Shown here: piece after piece, positions 13,566 through 20,714 of the stretch | How positions within the stretch are numbered: position 1 is the stretch's first letter | How the letters are laid out: the number at the start of each line of letters is the position of its first letter | Origin: Candidatus Berkelbacteria bacterium | GTDB lineage: Bacteria > Patescibacteriota > UBA1384 > VFKW01 | Direction: 5' to 3' | Assembly (NCBI GenBank): GCA_009885355.1 | Contig: VFKW01000044.1 | Location: forward strand, 1 to 24,431 | Length of the DNA: 24,431 nt | Notes under the pieces: model-generated | What the model saw: only the letters and a program-made list of their open reading frames with translations | What the model was told of the DNA's origin: nothing | Databases searched by the model: none | Position numbers and translations under genes: made by a program

Positions 13566-15047
13566 TTAGCGGCCTATTTTATAATTAATAGGTAGATCTA
13601 TTGGGATTACGTCATGGACATCGCCTTCACGCAGTCCAGCTGGAGTTATTCTCCTAAATGTAGCTTTCTGGTGCAACTCATCTATCGTTGTACACCCCGT
13701 CAGCCCCATCCCAGCTCGTAAACCTCCTACCAGTTGATAAGTAATTTCTTTCAAAAGTCCGAGGCAAGGAACTCGCGCCTCTATTCCTTCAGGAATGATA
13801 TTCTTTTCATCGATCGATCCCTCTTGGAAATAACGCGAACCCGAACCTGCTTTTATCGCCGGTATCGACCCCATTCCTCGATAGAATCTCCACCTTCCAC
13901 CAGAAGCATCCACTATTACATCTCCCGGAGCTTCCTCGGTGCGCGCTAGTAAATTGCCAAGCATGACTACACTGGCTCCAGCTGCCAAAGCTTTTGCAAT
14001 ATCTCCAGAGGTTGTAATACCGCCATCTGCGATGATCGGTATACCACTCTTTTTGGCAACATCGTAACATTCCATAATCGCTGAAAGCTGTGGAATCCCT
14101 CCACCAGTAACTACCCTGGTCGTACAGATCGATCCCGGACCGATCCCGACTTTTACAGCATTAACCCCAGCCTCAATAAGGGCTATTGTTCCCTCGGCAG
14201 TAACGACATTACCACCGATTATTTGGATTTCATCAGATATTGCTCTGATGCCACGAATAGTCTCCAAAACTGCCTTCGAATCCCCATGCGAAGAATCCAC
14301 AACGATCACATCGACACCTGCCGAAAGCAAAGCTGGTACTCTTGTTTCCCAATCAGCCACCTTAACAGCCGCCCCCACAAGTAAGCGCCCCTGACTATCC
14401 TTTACCGCATTTGGATTATCCTTAAGAGACTCAATATCTCGTTTCGTGATCAATCCACGCAATATCCCTTCCCCATCAATCACCGGCAGCTTTTCGCATC
14501 GATTATTATGTAAAATAATCTCCGCCTGCTCGAGTGTGACCCCGACATTCGCGGTAAACACATTTGACGTCATAAAACTTGATACCAACTGTGTATCATC
14601 CCCACTCATCGGCAAATCACGCTTCGTCACGATGCCAACCAGATGATTGGCATCATCAACAACTGGCAGACCACTGACCCCGCTTTCCATAAGCTTCAAT
14701 ACTTCTGCTAACGTATCCCCTGGCTTCACAGTCAAAGGGTCAGAGATCACAAACGCTTCTGCACGTTTTACTCTTTGCACCTCTATGGCCTGATCGGCAA
14801 TCGACAAGTTGCAATGAATGATCCCGATACCACCCTGTCGTGCCAAAGCAATCGCCAATTTCGCCTCAGTTACAGTATCCATCGCCGCACTGATAATCGG
14901 GATATTCAATGCGAGCTTGCTTGTCAGGTTTGTCTTCACACAAGCATCATGCTTTGCCGCTTTTGAATGTCCTGGCACCAGTGTAACGTCGCCAAAAGAT
15001 AGCGCCACTGATCCTACTTTATTAAAGTACGTACTTTTCTCAATCAT
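13566..15047 (-). CDS. guaB: IMP dehydrogenase
   Basis: A 493-residue enzyme that oxidises IMP to XMP with NAD+, the first committed step of guanine nucleotide synthesis. The (beta/alpha)8 domain is interrupted by two CBS domains (about residues 97-210; VSGLPVVDD and CEKLPVIDG), which usually bind adenine and guanine nucleotides for control. The catalytic loop is GPGSICTTR with Cys308. The NAD-contacting DSSHG (251-255), IMP-binding DGGI (341-344) and RGMGS (390-394), and the flap (RYFQEG, 405-410, then EGIEARVP) are all present. The length matches bacterial GuaB. The only purine-rich site upstream, GGGGG, lies about 13 bases before the ATG, so initiation may be modest. It is a single gene with its own promoter and terminator; no guaA is in the window. 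Confidence 0.97.
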   Translation of the reverse strand: MIEKSTYFNKVGSVALSFGDVTLVPGHSKAAKHDACVKTNLTSKLALNIPIISAAMDTVTEAKLAIALARQGGIGIIHCNLSIADQAIEVQRVKRAEAFVISDPLTVKPGDTLAEVLKLMESGVSGLPVVDDANHLVGIVTKRDLPMSGDDTQLVSSFMTSNVFTANVGVTLEQAEIILHNNRCEKLPVIDGEGILRGLITKRDIESLKDNPNAVKDSQGRLLVGAAVKVADWETRVPALLSAGVDVIVVDSSHGDSKAVLETIRGIRAISDEIQIIGGNVVTAEGTIALIEAGVNAVKVGIGPGSICTTRVVTGGGIPQLSAIMECYDVAKKSGIPIIADGGITTSGDIAKALAAGASVVMLGNLLARTEEAPGDVIVDASGGRWRFYRGMGSIPAIKAGSGSRYFQEGSIDEKNIIPEGIEARVPCLGLLKEITYQLVGGLRAGMGLTGCTTIDELHQKATFRRITPAGLREGDVHDVIPIDLPINYKIGR

Positions 15048-15091
15048 AATATTTCATTTACCCCCATTTCTACAGATTCGAAAGATTATAG

Positions 15092-15121
15092 ATTATAGCC
15101 ATTAAACCACACCTTTGCCAA
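15092..15121 (-). promoter_or_regulatory. Promoter of guaB
   Basis: On the minus strand: TTGGCA (15121-15116), 18-base spacer, TATAAT (15097-15092), giving a start near 15085 and a leader of about 38 bases. A second TATAAT lies at 15090-15085. Confidence 0.6.
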
Positions 15122-15416
15122 CTTGCCAAGCAAAACTCATCTGAACTTATTCTAATCAACTAAAAAAATATACATAAACTATAAATTTACAATTTAATTA
15201 TAAAAAAGCAGATATACACAAATAATAAAAACGCGGTGGATAGACATAAAACTGTCCAAAAACAGATTATTAAAGTTAAATAATCAAGCATAGACAGATC
15301 ATTTTTGAATAAAGAAAAAATGAGATAAAATTGAGAATCTACCAAACAATCATACCAAACAATACCTGATAAATATCAAATTATACCCATTCACAAAATC
15401 GATAAATCTGTGTTTT
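15122..15416. other. AT-rich gap between guaB and TrmB 2
   Basis: Beyond the guaB promoter I see no gene. CTGTCCAAAAACAG (15252-15265) can form a 4-bp hairpin and shares TGTCCAAAAA with the minus-strand reading of the palindrome in front of TrmB 3. No clear terminator for TrmB 2 was found. Confidence 0.4.
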
Positions 15417-16193
15417 TCAATCTCTCTTTCGATGGATAAAATCTGCCGAATTCTTCCAAACTTCCATAAAACAATTCTTCATCGTCGTCGCATATTCTCT
15501 CGAAGTGATAACAGTTCCAAAACTCTCCTTTGACGTCGTAATAATCGCCACATTATCACCATAAATAATAATATGGCTGGGACTTTCAAATCCCTCCGGC
15601 GCCAATCGCACCGATCGCAAATAACCCTCTTTAGCATTTACCACTTCATTTTCAAATTCCCCGGCGCCCACCCGAATCGCCTTGGTTCCGATATGTCGTT
15701 TCACCCGTCGCTTCATCCAGCTCGTCAAATATTTCTCGCCCACCGCATCGGCCGTCTTACTCATATCACCAATAAACCAAGTTTCCTCGATCGAAGCATC
15801 CAAAATCTCCTCATAAATATTGCGAATCTCCTCACCCTCAAAAACCCTTATCCTCGGTTGTAAGGAAAATGCCTTATAAAGCCGATTGAGTTCTGGAATG
15901 CTATTTTGAAATTCATCCACTTGTAAATGAAATTCGGTTTCTTTTTGTTTCAATAAACCCAATACGGTTTTTGGAGCATAAGGTACAAAATGTCGCCTCG
16001 CCCCTTTCAATACAGACTGGATCAAGCCCTTTTTGTCCAATTGTTCCAAGATGTACTCCACCGTTGTCCGTGGCATCTGGGCTCTTTTGGCAATTTCGGC
16101 CAATGATACCTCGCCTAATTCTAGGCAAATTTGATAAATGATGACTTCCTTATCCGACAAGTCCAATAGTTTTAAAGTATTCTCAATCTCCAT
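15417..16193 (-). CDS. TrmB-like transcriptional regulator 2
   Basis: About 258 residues. The N-terminal winged helix (LKLLDLSDKEVIIYQICLE, then SLAEIAKRAQMPRTTVEYIL and a wing near RRHFVPYAP) is followed by a charged helix (KQKETEFHLQVDEFQNSI) and a C-terminal sensing domain beginning RIRVFEGEEIRNIYEEIL, as in the other two TrmB genes of the window. The start is placed at ATG 16193: GGAG lies 6 bases upstream. The frame can be read back to a TTG at 16205, but that TTG overlaps the same GGAG. It is transcribed divergently from the hairpin-dense cassette at 16646, with back-to-back promoters between them, which makes that cassette its first candidate target. The leader, about 200 bases, carries repeat fragments (16248-16352). 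Confidence 0.85.
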   Translation of the reverse strand: MEIENTLKLLDLSDKEVIIYQICLELGEVSLAEIAKRAQMPRTTVEYILEQLDKKGLIQSVLKGARRHFVPYAPKTVLGLLKQKETEFHLQVDEFQNSIPELNRLYKAFSLQPRIRVFEGEEIRNIYEEILDASIEETWFIGDMSKTADAVGEKYLTSWMKRRVKRHIGTKAIRVGAGEFENEVVNAKEGYLRSVRLAPEGFESPSHIIIYGDNVAIITTSKESFGTVITSREYATTMKNCFMEVWKNSADFIHRKRD

Positions 16194-16247
16194 TTTCATC
16201 TCCAAATTTAATTAACCGTAGCCCGTCCGTCATACCTGATGCCCCCG

Positions 16248-16352
16248 TCGTCATTCCGGTCGGGATGGGATCCCAGAACCGGAATCCAGCTCCGCCGTCA
16301 TTGCGAGACCCCTAGCCTGCCCTGAGCGATAGTCGAATGGGTGGCAATCTGC
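16248..16352. repeat. Composite of a half REP and another GTCATTGCGAG-type repeat
   Basis: 16248-16290 is the left half of a REP (TCGTCATTCCGGTCGGGATG ... GAACCGGAATCCAG). It joins GTCATTGCGAGACCCC ... GTGGCAATCTG, a separate palindromic family. The join suggests nested insertion or deletion in the TrmB 2 leader. Confidence 0.6.
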
Positions 16353-16398
16353 TCTCATAATACAAAAAGTAACGAAAGTATTAGTTATTATTAACTAT

Positions 16399-16426
16399 AT
16401 AATATCAATGATATAAGATAAGTCAA
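16399..16426 (-). promoter_or_regulatory. Promoter of TrmB 2
   Basis: On the minus strand: TTGACT (16426-16421), 16-base spacer, TATTAT (16404-16399). It would give a leader of about 200 bases. Confidence 0.5.
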
Positions 16427-16437
16427 TACGAAATCAA

Positions 16438-16465
16438 TTGTTAATATTTACATATTCAGTATAAT
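16438..16465 (+). promoter_or_regulatory. Promoter of the two-gene hairpin cassette
   Basis: TTGTTA (16438-16443), 16-base spacer, TATAAT (16460-16465), back to back with the TrmB 2 promoter with only 11 bases between the two -35 boxes. The start is near 16472. Confidence 0.55.
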
Positions 16466-16471
16466 AGCTCA

Positions 16472-16600
16472 TTACAATCGAAAGGTTGTAAAGCACCTGA
16501 ACAAAAAAAGCCGAATGCAACCTATTCCTTTACCGTCATTCCAATAAGCTGTCATCCTCGAGTCGAAAGCAACGCGCTTCGACATCGGGGATCTAGTCAA
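16472..16600 (+). promoter_or_regulatory. Structured leader of the two-gene cassette
   Basis: The transcript would begin with TTACAA-TCGAAAGG-TTGTAA (16472-16491). A second hairpin is GTCGAA...TTCGAC (about 16562-16583), inside a GTCATCCTCGAG ... GGGGATCTAG repeat fragment. The leader is about 175 bases long before the first start codon. No known riboswitch was recognised. Confidence 0.4.
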
Positions 16601-16645
16601 TCGGAATCCTATATAGGAAAGCCACTGCTCGGCCGGAGAAGAAAG

Positions 16646-16825
16646 ATGCATCATCTACATATATATTTACTGATCTGGTCAGGAGTAATACTCCTGATCC
16701 GAGGAGTCGGAACTGCTTTAGCAAGAATTTCCGAAGAATCACGGGAAATCCGACGAGTAGGGGATGTCCTCTACTCAATCGGGATAGTTTTGGCGGCAAT
16801 TGCCGCCAAATACTTCGGATTCTGA
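16646..16825 (+). CDS. 59-residue two-helix membrane protein
   Basis: Not recognised. The protein has two hydrophobic segments (about residues 6-27, IYLLIWSGVILLIRGVG, and 42-57, LYSIGIVLAAIAAKYF). They are joined by a strongly charged amphipathic linker (ARISEESREIRRVGD), so it probably forms a membrane hairpin. The start is supported by GGAG 7 bases upstream. The coding sequence carries three strong hairpins: TCAGGAGT-AAT-ACTCCTGA (16679-16697), a 10-bp stem at 16755-16776, and a perfect 22-base palindrome at 16789-16810. The stop overlaps the ribosome binding site of the next gene, so the two are coupled. It is shorter than many gene callers' cut-off and may be missed in annotations. Small two-helix proteins include toxins, holins and regulatory peptides; the choice is open. 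Confidence 0.7.
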   Translation: MHHLHIYLLIWSGVILLIRGVGTALARISEESREIRRVGDVLYSIGIVLAAIAAKYFGF

Positions 16826-16837
16826 GGATTCGGAATT

Positions 16838-17155
16838 ATGGGTGACACCGACCCAAACGGGGTGTGGAGGAGAAAAATGGGCTGGATAATTAAGTATTTC
16901 ATCAACCAGCACAAGGCGGGCCATCCCCGTTGCTGGATATCGTTCATTCTTGCCCGAGTAATAGCTCGGGCTGCCGGATTCGATCCGGCCTGGGGATACA
17001 AAGGGAGGGTGCGATACCTTCCAGGCGTAGAATGCCGGTTTATTACCGGCCCGGGATACGCAGAAATGTTTCTTGAGAAAATGGTAACAGCTTCTCAGCC
17101 TTTTATCTACTTTCGGGAAGAGAAAAAACACAACAGATCGAGAGATCTGAAATAA
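16838..17155 (+). CDS. Unknown 105-residue basic protein of the hairpin cassette
   Basis: Not recognised. It is a basic, aromatic-rich protein: GWIIKYFINQHKAGHPRCW, FILARVIARAAGFDPAWGYK, PGVECRFITGPGYAEMFLEK, and a charged tail. It has two cysteines and no clear signal peptide; residues 34-47 are mildly hydrophobic. GAGGA, 9 bases upstream, overlaps the stop of the 59-residue gene. The message contains GCCCGAG...CTCGGGC (16952-16971), GCCGGAT-TCG-ATCCGGC (16973-16989), GGAGGGT...ACCTTCC (about 17004-17022), GCCGGT...ACCGGC (17034-17050) and AGATC-GAGA-GATCT near the stop. GC content is clearly above the flanks. The frame on the opposite strand was rejected for lack of a ribosome binding site. 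It is co-transcribed with the small membrane protein and followed by a strong terminator. Confidence 0.65.
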   Translation: MGDTDPNGVWRRKMGWIIKYFINQHKAGHPRCWISFILARVIARAAGFDPAWGYKGRVRYLPGVECRFITGPGYAEMFLEKMVTASQPFIYFREEKKHNRSRDLK

Positions 17156-17162
17156 AACCTTT

Positions 17163-17197
17163 GCCGGTTCCCATTAGGGGGAGCCGGCTATTTTTTT
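17163..17197 (+). terminator. Terminator of the two-gene cassette
   Basis: GCCGGTTCCC-ATTA-GGGGGAGCCGGC followed by TATTTTTTT, 8 bases after the stop. Confidence 0.9.
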
Positions 17198-17403
17198 ACC
17201 CAATTTTGGACTAAAGGTTAGGGACAACTTATCACCCCCCTTTCATTACAAACAGTAAACATAAACATTATCAATTGGTTACAAATTGCAACCAATTCAA
17301 CCTTAAATAAAAAGCCGAAAATGTAAACCTAGCCGCCACCTGGCGTACGTTTTTCGACTTCACGTGGTAACACCTAAAATAACAAAAAAAATTCAATTAT
17401 TAA
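17198..17403. other. Gap between cassette and TrmB 3
   Basis: It contains a hairpin AATTGGTT-ACAAATTGC-AACCAATT (17273-17297) and a small CGCC/GGCG stem near 17332-17344. There is no gene and no clear terminator for TrmB 3. Confidence 0.4.
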
Positions 17404-18117
17404 TCATTTCTTTTCTCCAAGCTCCTCCCAATACCCATCAAATAATGCCCTCAGCCCTTCGGCAATCTCCTTATTCTCAATCAAGACTCCCGTAATCCAC
17501 CGCTTCAGAGAAAACATCACAACCTTATTCCCGGAAATCAAAAAAGTCGCATCAAAAGGCCTAATATTCTTTGAGTAACGCGACTCTTTTAAGCCAGTAT
17601 TATGCCTCTTATGCGCCTCCTTAGTATCTGGATAAATCGCCCGAACGGGAATGCCATATTTCAATCGCTTCTCGACTATATACGAATGGAAATCGATTAC
17701 CTTCAATAATTTCTCCGGCCATGCAAAGGCCAAGATTTCTTTTCTCTCAGCCAACAATTCATCATAAAGCGTCTTTACCCCGCTTTTGCCCTCAAAATAC
17801 TTAATTTTAGGCCTCTCCAACGCTTCTTTTTCCAAAGATTCCAATTCCGGCAAAATGGCCTGAAGCTTTTCCTTTTCTCGATTAATAAATTCCACCAATT
17901 TCTTCGGCGACTCGGCGATAAAATAATGCTTTTTATCCTCATAAATCTCACTCACCAAGCGCTTCTTGAGTAATTCATCTAAAATTCGATACAAATTACT
18001 CCTTTTCTCTCCCGAGATCATCGCCAACTCTAAAACAGTCGCCCTTTTCAGCCCCAAAAGCCGCTTATATATTTCTAATTCTTTGGCATCCAATCCACTT
18101 ATTTTTAAATCGTCCAC
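17404..18117 (-). CDS. TrmB-like transcriptional regulator 3
   Basis: 237 residues. The N-terminal winged helix is ISGLDAKELEIYKRLLGLKR, then TVLELAMISGEKRSNLYRIL (recognition unit) and a wing ending KKHYFIAESPKKL. A charged helix (REKEKLQAILPELESLEKEA) and a C-terminal domain starting KIKYFEGKSGVKTLYDELLA follow the same plan as the TrmB genes at 4497 and 15417. The start is GTG at 18117; AAGGAGG is only 3 bases away, a short spacing, but no better start exists. A perfect 7+5+7 palindrome (18127-18145) abuts the ribosome binding site and is a candidate autoregulatory operator or mRNA hairpin. It is divergent from the DHH-like gene at 18275, its most likely target if it acts locally. Confidence 0.85.
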   Translation of the reverse strand: MDDLKISGLDAKELEIYKRLLGLKRATVLELAMISGEKRSNLYRILDELLKKRLVSEIYEDKKHYFIAESPKKLVEFINREKEKLQAILPELESLEKEALERPKIKYFEGKSGVKTLYDELLAERKEILAFAWPEKLLKVIDFHSYIVEKRLKYGIPVRAIYPDTKEAHKRHNTGLKESRYSKNIRPFDATFLISGNKVVMFSLKRWITGVLIENKEIAEGLRALFDGYWEELGEKK

Positions 18118-18126
18118 TTTCCTCCT

Positions 18127-18145
18127 TTGTCCATTTTTTGGACAA
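18127..18145. promoter_or_regulatory. Palindromic operator candidate before TrmB 3
   Basis: TTGTCCA-TTTTT-TGGACAA, perfect arms of 7 with a spacer of 5. It lies between the TrmB 3 promoter and its ribosome binding site. Confidence 0.55.
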
Positions 18146-18166
18146 CATTATTAATACACTACCTAT

Positions 18167-18196
18167 TATTTAAGATCAATGCAATAAAATTGTCAA
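18167..18196 (-). promoter_or_regulatory. Promoter of TrmB 3
   Basis: On the minus strand: TTGACA (18196-18191), 18-base spacer, TAAATA (18172-18167). The start is near 18160, so the palindrome at 18127-18145 is inside the 5' leader. Confidence 0.5.
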
Positions 18197-18202
18197 GAAC
18201 TT

Positions 18203-18231
18203 TTGCCCATTATTAATAACAAATGTATATT
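18203..18231 (+). promoter_or_regulatory. Possible promoter of the DHH-like gene
   Basis: TTGCCC (18203-18208), 17-base spacer, TATATT (18226-18231), with a start near 18238. The -35 is poor, so the promoter may need an activator. It lies only 6 bases beyond the divergent TrmB 3 -35. Confidence 0.45.
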
Positions 18232-18274
18232 GTTTCTGCCAGCAAAGGCAATACTTAACATTGGAGGGATCATA

Positions 18275-19216
18275 ATGAACACTCAAGAAAGTGTTGAAAT
18301 CGTAATTCAACCCAGAAATTCCATGGATTGGGAGGAATTTGTTCGTACGACACCTGAGGGCTCTATCGCGCTCGATGGAATTGTCACAGGAGGACCGAAA
18401 TATGATGAAATTACTAAGCACATCAATTTCGATCACCACGATGGGGTTGTACGCGAAGCAACCATGAGTACAGCAACCCAGGTGTTTATGGCCATCAAAG
18501 GCGGTTTAATGAAATCATTCGGTAAATGCAAACCTTGTTTGGTGTACATCAATGACACCGACCAAGATACTGCACTAGCTGTTTGGCTGCTACTAAAACA
18601 CGAGCTTTTTGAGGGAACGCGAAGTATTCCGCACATTAATCGACTATTGAGCCTCGACAACCACTGGGATATCACCGGGGGCGCATTTCCAGTCAACCTT
18701 AACGACGAACTTGTACGCCAGCACACATGGGTCTTCCGACCTTATGCCGAACTGCGTAAATCAGGCAAACTGGCGCAAGCCTCTCAAGAGACAATGAGAG
18801 ACAATTTGGAAGCAGTTCTCGGACGTTTGAATCAATTCCTTATGGGACAATCCGGCTCTGTCGAATTGGATACTAGGCGCGAAATCCTTTTCCAATCGCC
18901 AGAATTTTGGATAGTTAACGAACTCGGCGGAAATGAAGCTCGCTACCAGCTCTTCAGCGAGGGCATGGATGCCTTTATTAGCAAAGTTGCTACGCGCGAA
19001 GATGGTCATTTTGTCTATACCATCGGACGCAGATCACGATTCATCCCTTTTCCTGTCAAAAAATTCTACGACATATTCAATAAAGCCGAAAACCTTCCCA
19101 CTGGGCAAGGATGGGGCGGTTCGGATATCATCGGCGGCTCCTCTAGAAGTCTTGGCAGCTCTCTGTCCTGGGAAGAACTTCGCGACCTCACAATAAAACA
19201 AATATCCTCCGAATAA
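18275..19216 (+). CDS. DHH-phosphoesterase-like protein, family unknown
   Basis: 313 residues. The motif NFDHHDGVVREATMSTATQV (residues 51-70) recalls the DHH motif and following STA of the DHH phosphoesterase superfamily (RecJ, NrnA, GdpP). Other Asp/His clusters that could complete a metal site are NDTDQDTALAVWLL (93-106) and SLDNHWD (126-132). The C-terminal GWGGSDIIGGSSRSLGSSLS (279-298) resembles a Gly-rich substrate loop of DHHA1 type. The N-terminal DxD-type motif of classical DHH enzymes is not evident, so this is either a divergent member or a look-alike. There is no signal peptide or membrane helix. The start is chosen at 18275 because GGAGGG lies 6 bases upstream; the frame upstream to 18203 has no site. 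It is an insulated unit, divergent from TrmB 3, with a terminator at 19239. The substrate is unknown. Confidence 0.6.
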   Translation: MNTQESVEIVIQPRNSMDWEEFVRTTPEGSIALDGIVTGGPKYDEITKHINFDHHDGVVREATMSTATQVFMAIKGGLMKSFGKCKPCLVYINDTDQDTALAVWLLLKHELFEGTRSIPHINRLLSLDNHWDITGGAFPVNLNDELVRQHTWVFRPYAELRKSGKLAQASQETMRDNLEAVLGRLNQFLMGQSGSVELDTRREILFQSPEFWIVNELGGNEARYQLFSEGMDAFISKVATREDGHFVYTIGRRSRFIPFPVKKFYDIFNKAENLPTGQGWGGSDIIGGSSRSLGSSLSWEELRDLTIKQISSE

Positions 19217-19238
19217 TCCTAACACAACTAAATCCCCC

Positions 19239-19272
19239 AGACCCCGCGATTACATCAACGGGTCTTTTTTTA
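19239..19272 (+). terminator. Rho-independent terminator
   Basis: AGACCC...GGGTCT with outer bases of a C/G pair and a run of seven T, 22 bases after the stop of the DHH-like gene. Confidence 0.85.
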
Positions 19273-19309
19273 ATAAATTGAAACTAATCTCTTCTTGTGC
19301 TAAGCTGAA

Positions 19310-19510
19310 AATGATACTCGGGCGTCAGCCCCAATATACTTAATACTTAATACTGAGACCGTTAAAACTTAATTATTCTTCGAGCGAGCGAAGCGAGTCG
19401 AGAAGTATAAACCTAGTAGTTCTCGACAAGCTCGAACAATATTCATAATATTTGGTCAACTGAAATAAGTTTTTCAGCAGTCTCATACTTAATACTGCGG
19501 GCTAGCCCGC
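19310..19510. repeat. Repeats and a 14-bp palindrome upstream of trpS
   Basis: It contains TACTTAATACTTAATACT low-complexity scraps (about 19336 and 19485), a TTCGAGCG/TCGAGAAG and GTTCTCGA/TCGAACAAT pair (19376-19440), TTTTTCAGCAGTCTC (19470-19484, related to 265-279), and a perfect palindrome GCGGGCTAGCCCGC (19497-19510). The palindrome ends just before the trpS ribosome binding site and could influence initiation. I found no convincing trpS promoter. Confidence 0.55.
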
Positions 19511-19523
19511 ATGAGGAGCATCT

Positions 19524-20513
19524 ATGCGACGAATATTCTCTGGTATCCAACCAACCGGCATCATCCATCTCGGCAATTATCTCGGTGCCATCAAACAATG
19601 GGTCGAAATGCAAGACAAAGTCGACGAGTCGATCTTTTGTGTTGTCGACCTGCATGCCATCACAGTTCGCCAGGATCCTGAAAAACTCCGCCAAGCTACC
19701 CTTTCCACCGCTGCTTGGTATCTAGCCTGCGGCGTAGATCCTGAAAAATCCGCCATTTTCATCCAATCAACACGCCCAGAACACACTGAACTCGGTTGGA
19801 TATTAAATTGCTACACACAAATCGGCGAACTGGAAAGAATGACCCAATTCAAAGACAAATCGAATCATGAAAAGACCGGCACCGGCGCCGGCCTTCTCAC
19901 TTACCCGACCCTTATGGCCGCCGATATTCTCCTCTATCAAGCCACCAACGTCCCTGTAGGAGAAGACCAGGTTCAACACGTCGAACTCACCCGCGACATC
20001 GCCAAACGCTTCAACAATCTCTATGGCCAAACCCTTGTCGTTCCAGAGTATTCCACCAAGATCGCCGGCAAACGCATCATGGGACTCGACGACGCCACCA
20101 AAAAAATGAGCAAATCCGCCCCGAGTGAATACAATTACATCGCCCTTTCCGACTCTCCAGAAAAAATCATGCAAAAAGTCAAAAAAGCCGTCACCGACTC
20201 AGGCACCCAAATCCAACACGACACCGACCAACCAGCTATCTCCAACCTTTTAAACATCTTCAGCGAGATCACCAACCAAGAAGTCACCGAAATCGAAGAC
20301 CAATTCTTAGGCAAAGGCTATGGAGAATTCAAAATCGCCCTCGGTCAAGCCATCATCGACTTCCTAGCCCCCATCCAAGCTAAACACAACGAACTAATGG
20401 CCAACCCACAACACCTAGAAGCAATCCTCCGAGCAGGCAGTGAAAAAATAGCCCCCCTAGCCCAAAAAACCCTATCAGATGTAAAACAAAAAATAGGATT
20501 AATAAACCTGTAA
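19524..20513 (+). CDS. trpS: Tryptophanyl-tRNA synthetase
   Basis: A 329-residue class Ic synthetase that charges tRNA-Trp. The Rossmann-fold signatures are HLGN (15-18, HIGH motif) after SGIQPTG, and KMSKS (194-198). The tryptophan pocket segment MAADILLYQA (131-140) and VPVGEDQVQHVELTRDIA (143-160) are canonical. The length matches bacterial TrpS. The start has GAGGAG 6-7 bases upstream. The plus strand is strongly C-rich over G across this gene, which suggests it lies on the lagging strand. Its stop is followed after 4 bases by a terminal-inverted-repeat element (20518-20660), with no clear terminator of its own. Confidence 0.97.
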   Translation: MRRIFSGIQPTGIIHLGNYLGAIKQWVEMQDKVDESIFCVVDLHAITVRQDPEKLRQATLSTAAWYLACGVDPEKSAIFIQSTRPEHTELGWILNCYTQIGELERMTQFKDKSNHEKTGTGAGLLTYPTLMAADILLYQATNVPVGEDQVQHVELTRDIAKRFNNLYGQTLVVPEYSTKIAGKRIMGLDDATKKMSKSAPSEYNYIALSDSPEKIMQKVKKAVTDSGTQIQHDTDQPAISNLLNIFSEITNQEVTEIEDQFLGKGYGEFKIALGQAIIDFLAPIQAKHNELMANPQHLEAILRAGSEKIAPLAQKTLSDVKQKIGLINL

Positions 20514-20517
20514 GAAA

Positions 20518-20660
20518 AATGTCAAATGTCAAATTTCAAATGACAAATGAAATCCAAAATCCAAATTTCAAATTAATAATAACTGAGTACTTTTTAACTA
20601 TTCAATTTTGGCATCTTTTTAATGGCTTGATTTGACATTGGAAATTTGACATTTGACATT
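20518..20660. mobile_element. MITE-like element with about 30-bp terminal inverted repeats
   Basis: AATGTCAAATGTCAAATTTC (20518-20537) is exactly complementary to 20641-20660, and the match continues inward with a few mismatches. About 80 bases of AT-rich non-coding sequence lie between the ends. The arms are built from TGTCAAA-type heptamers, so the element could also be a low-complexity inverted duplication. On RNA it would be a long hairpin directly after trpS and might act as its 3' end. Confidence 0.6.
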
Positions 20661-20679
20661 AATTTGCCCCCTCACTCCC

Positions 20680-20708
20680 TTGACAAAACGGCTTTTTTGT
20701 GCTACAAT
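20680..20708 (+). promoter_or_regulatory. Strong promoter of the secreted protein gene
   Basis: TTGACA (20680-20685), 17-base spacer, TACAAT (20703-20708); start near 20715. The boxes and spacing are identical to the promoter at 11826-11854. Confidence 0.8.
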
Positions 20709-20714
20709 CAACCG

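Noticed and set aside
16973..16989. tRNA T-arm look-alike (GCCGG-ATTCGAT-CCGGC)
   Set aside because: The loop is shifted by one base from the TTCRA pattern, and no acceptor, D or anticodon arms could be placed; it lies in a supported reading frame.
16775..17131. 118-residue frame on the minus strand across the cassette
   Set aside because: No ribosome binding site or promoter; the plus-strand frames have both, coupled spacing and a terminator.
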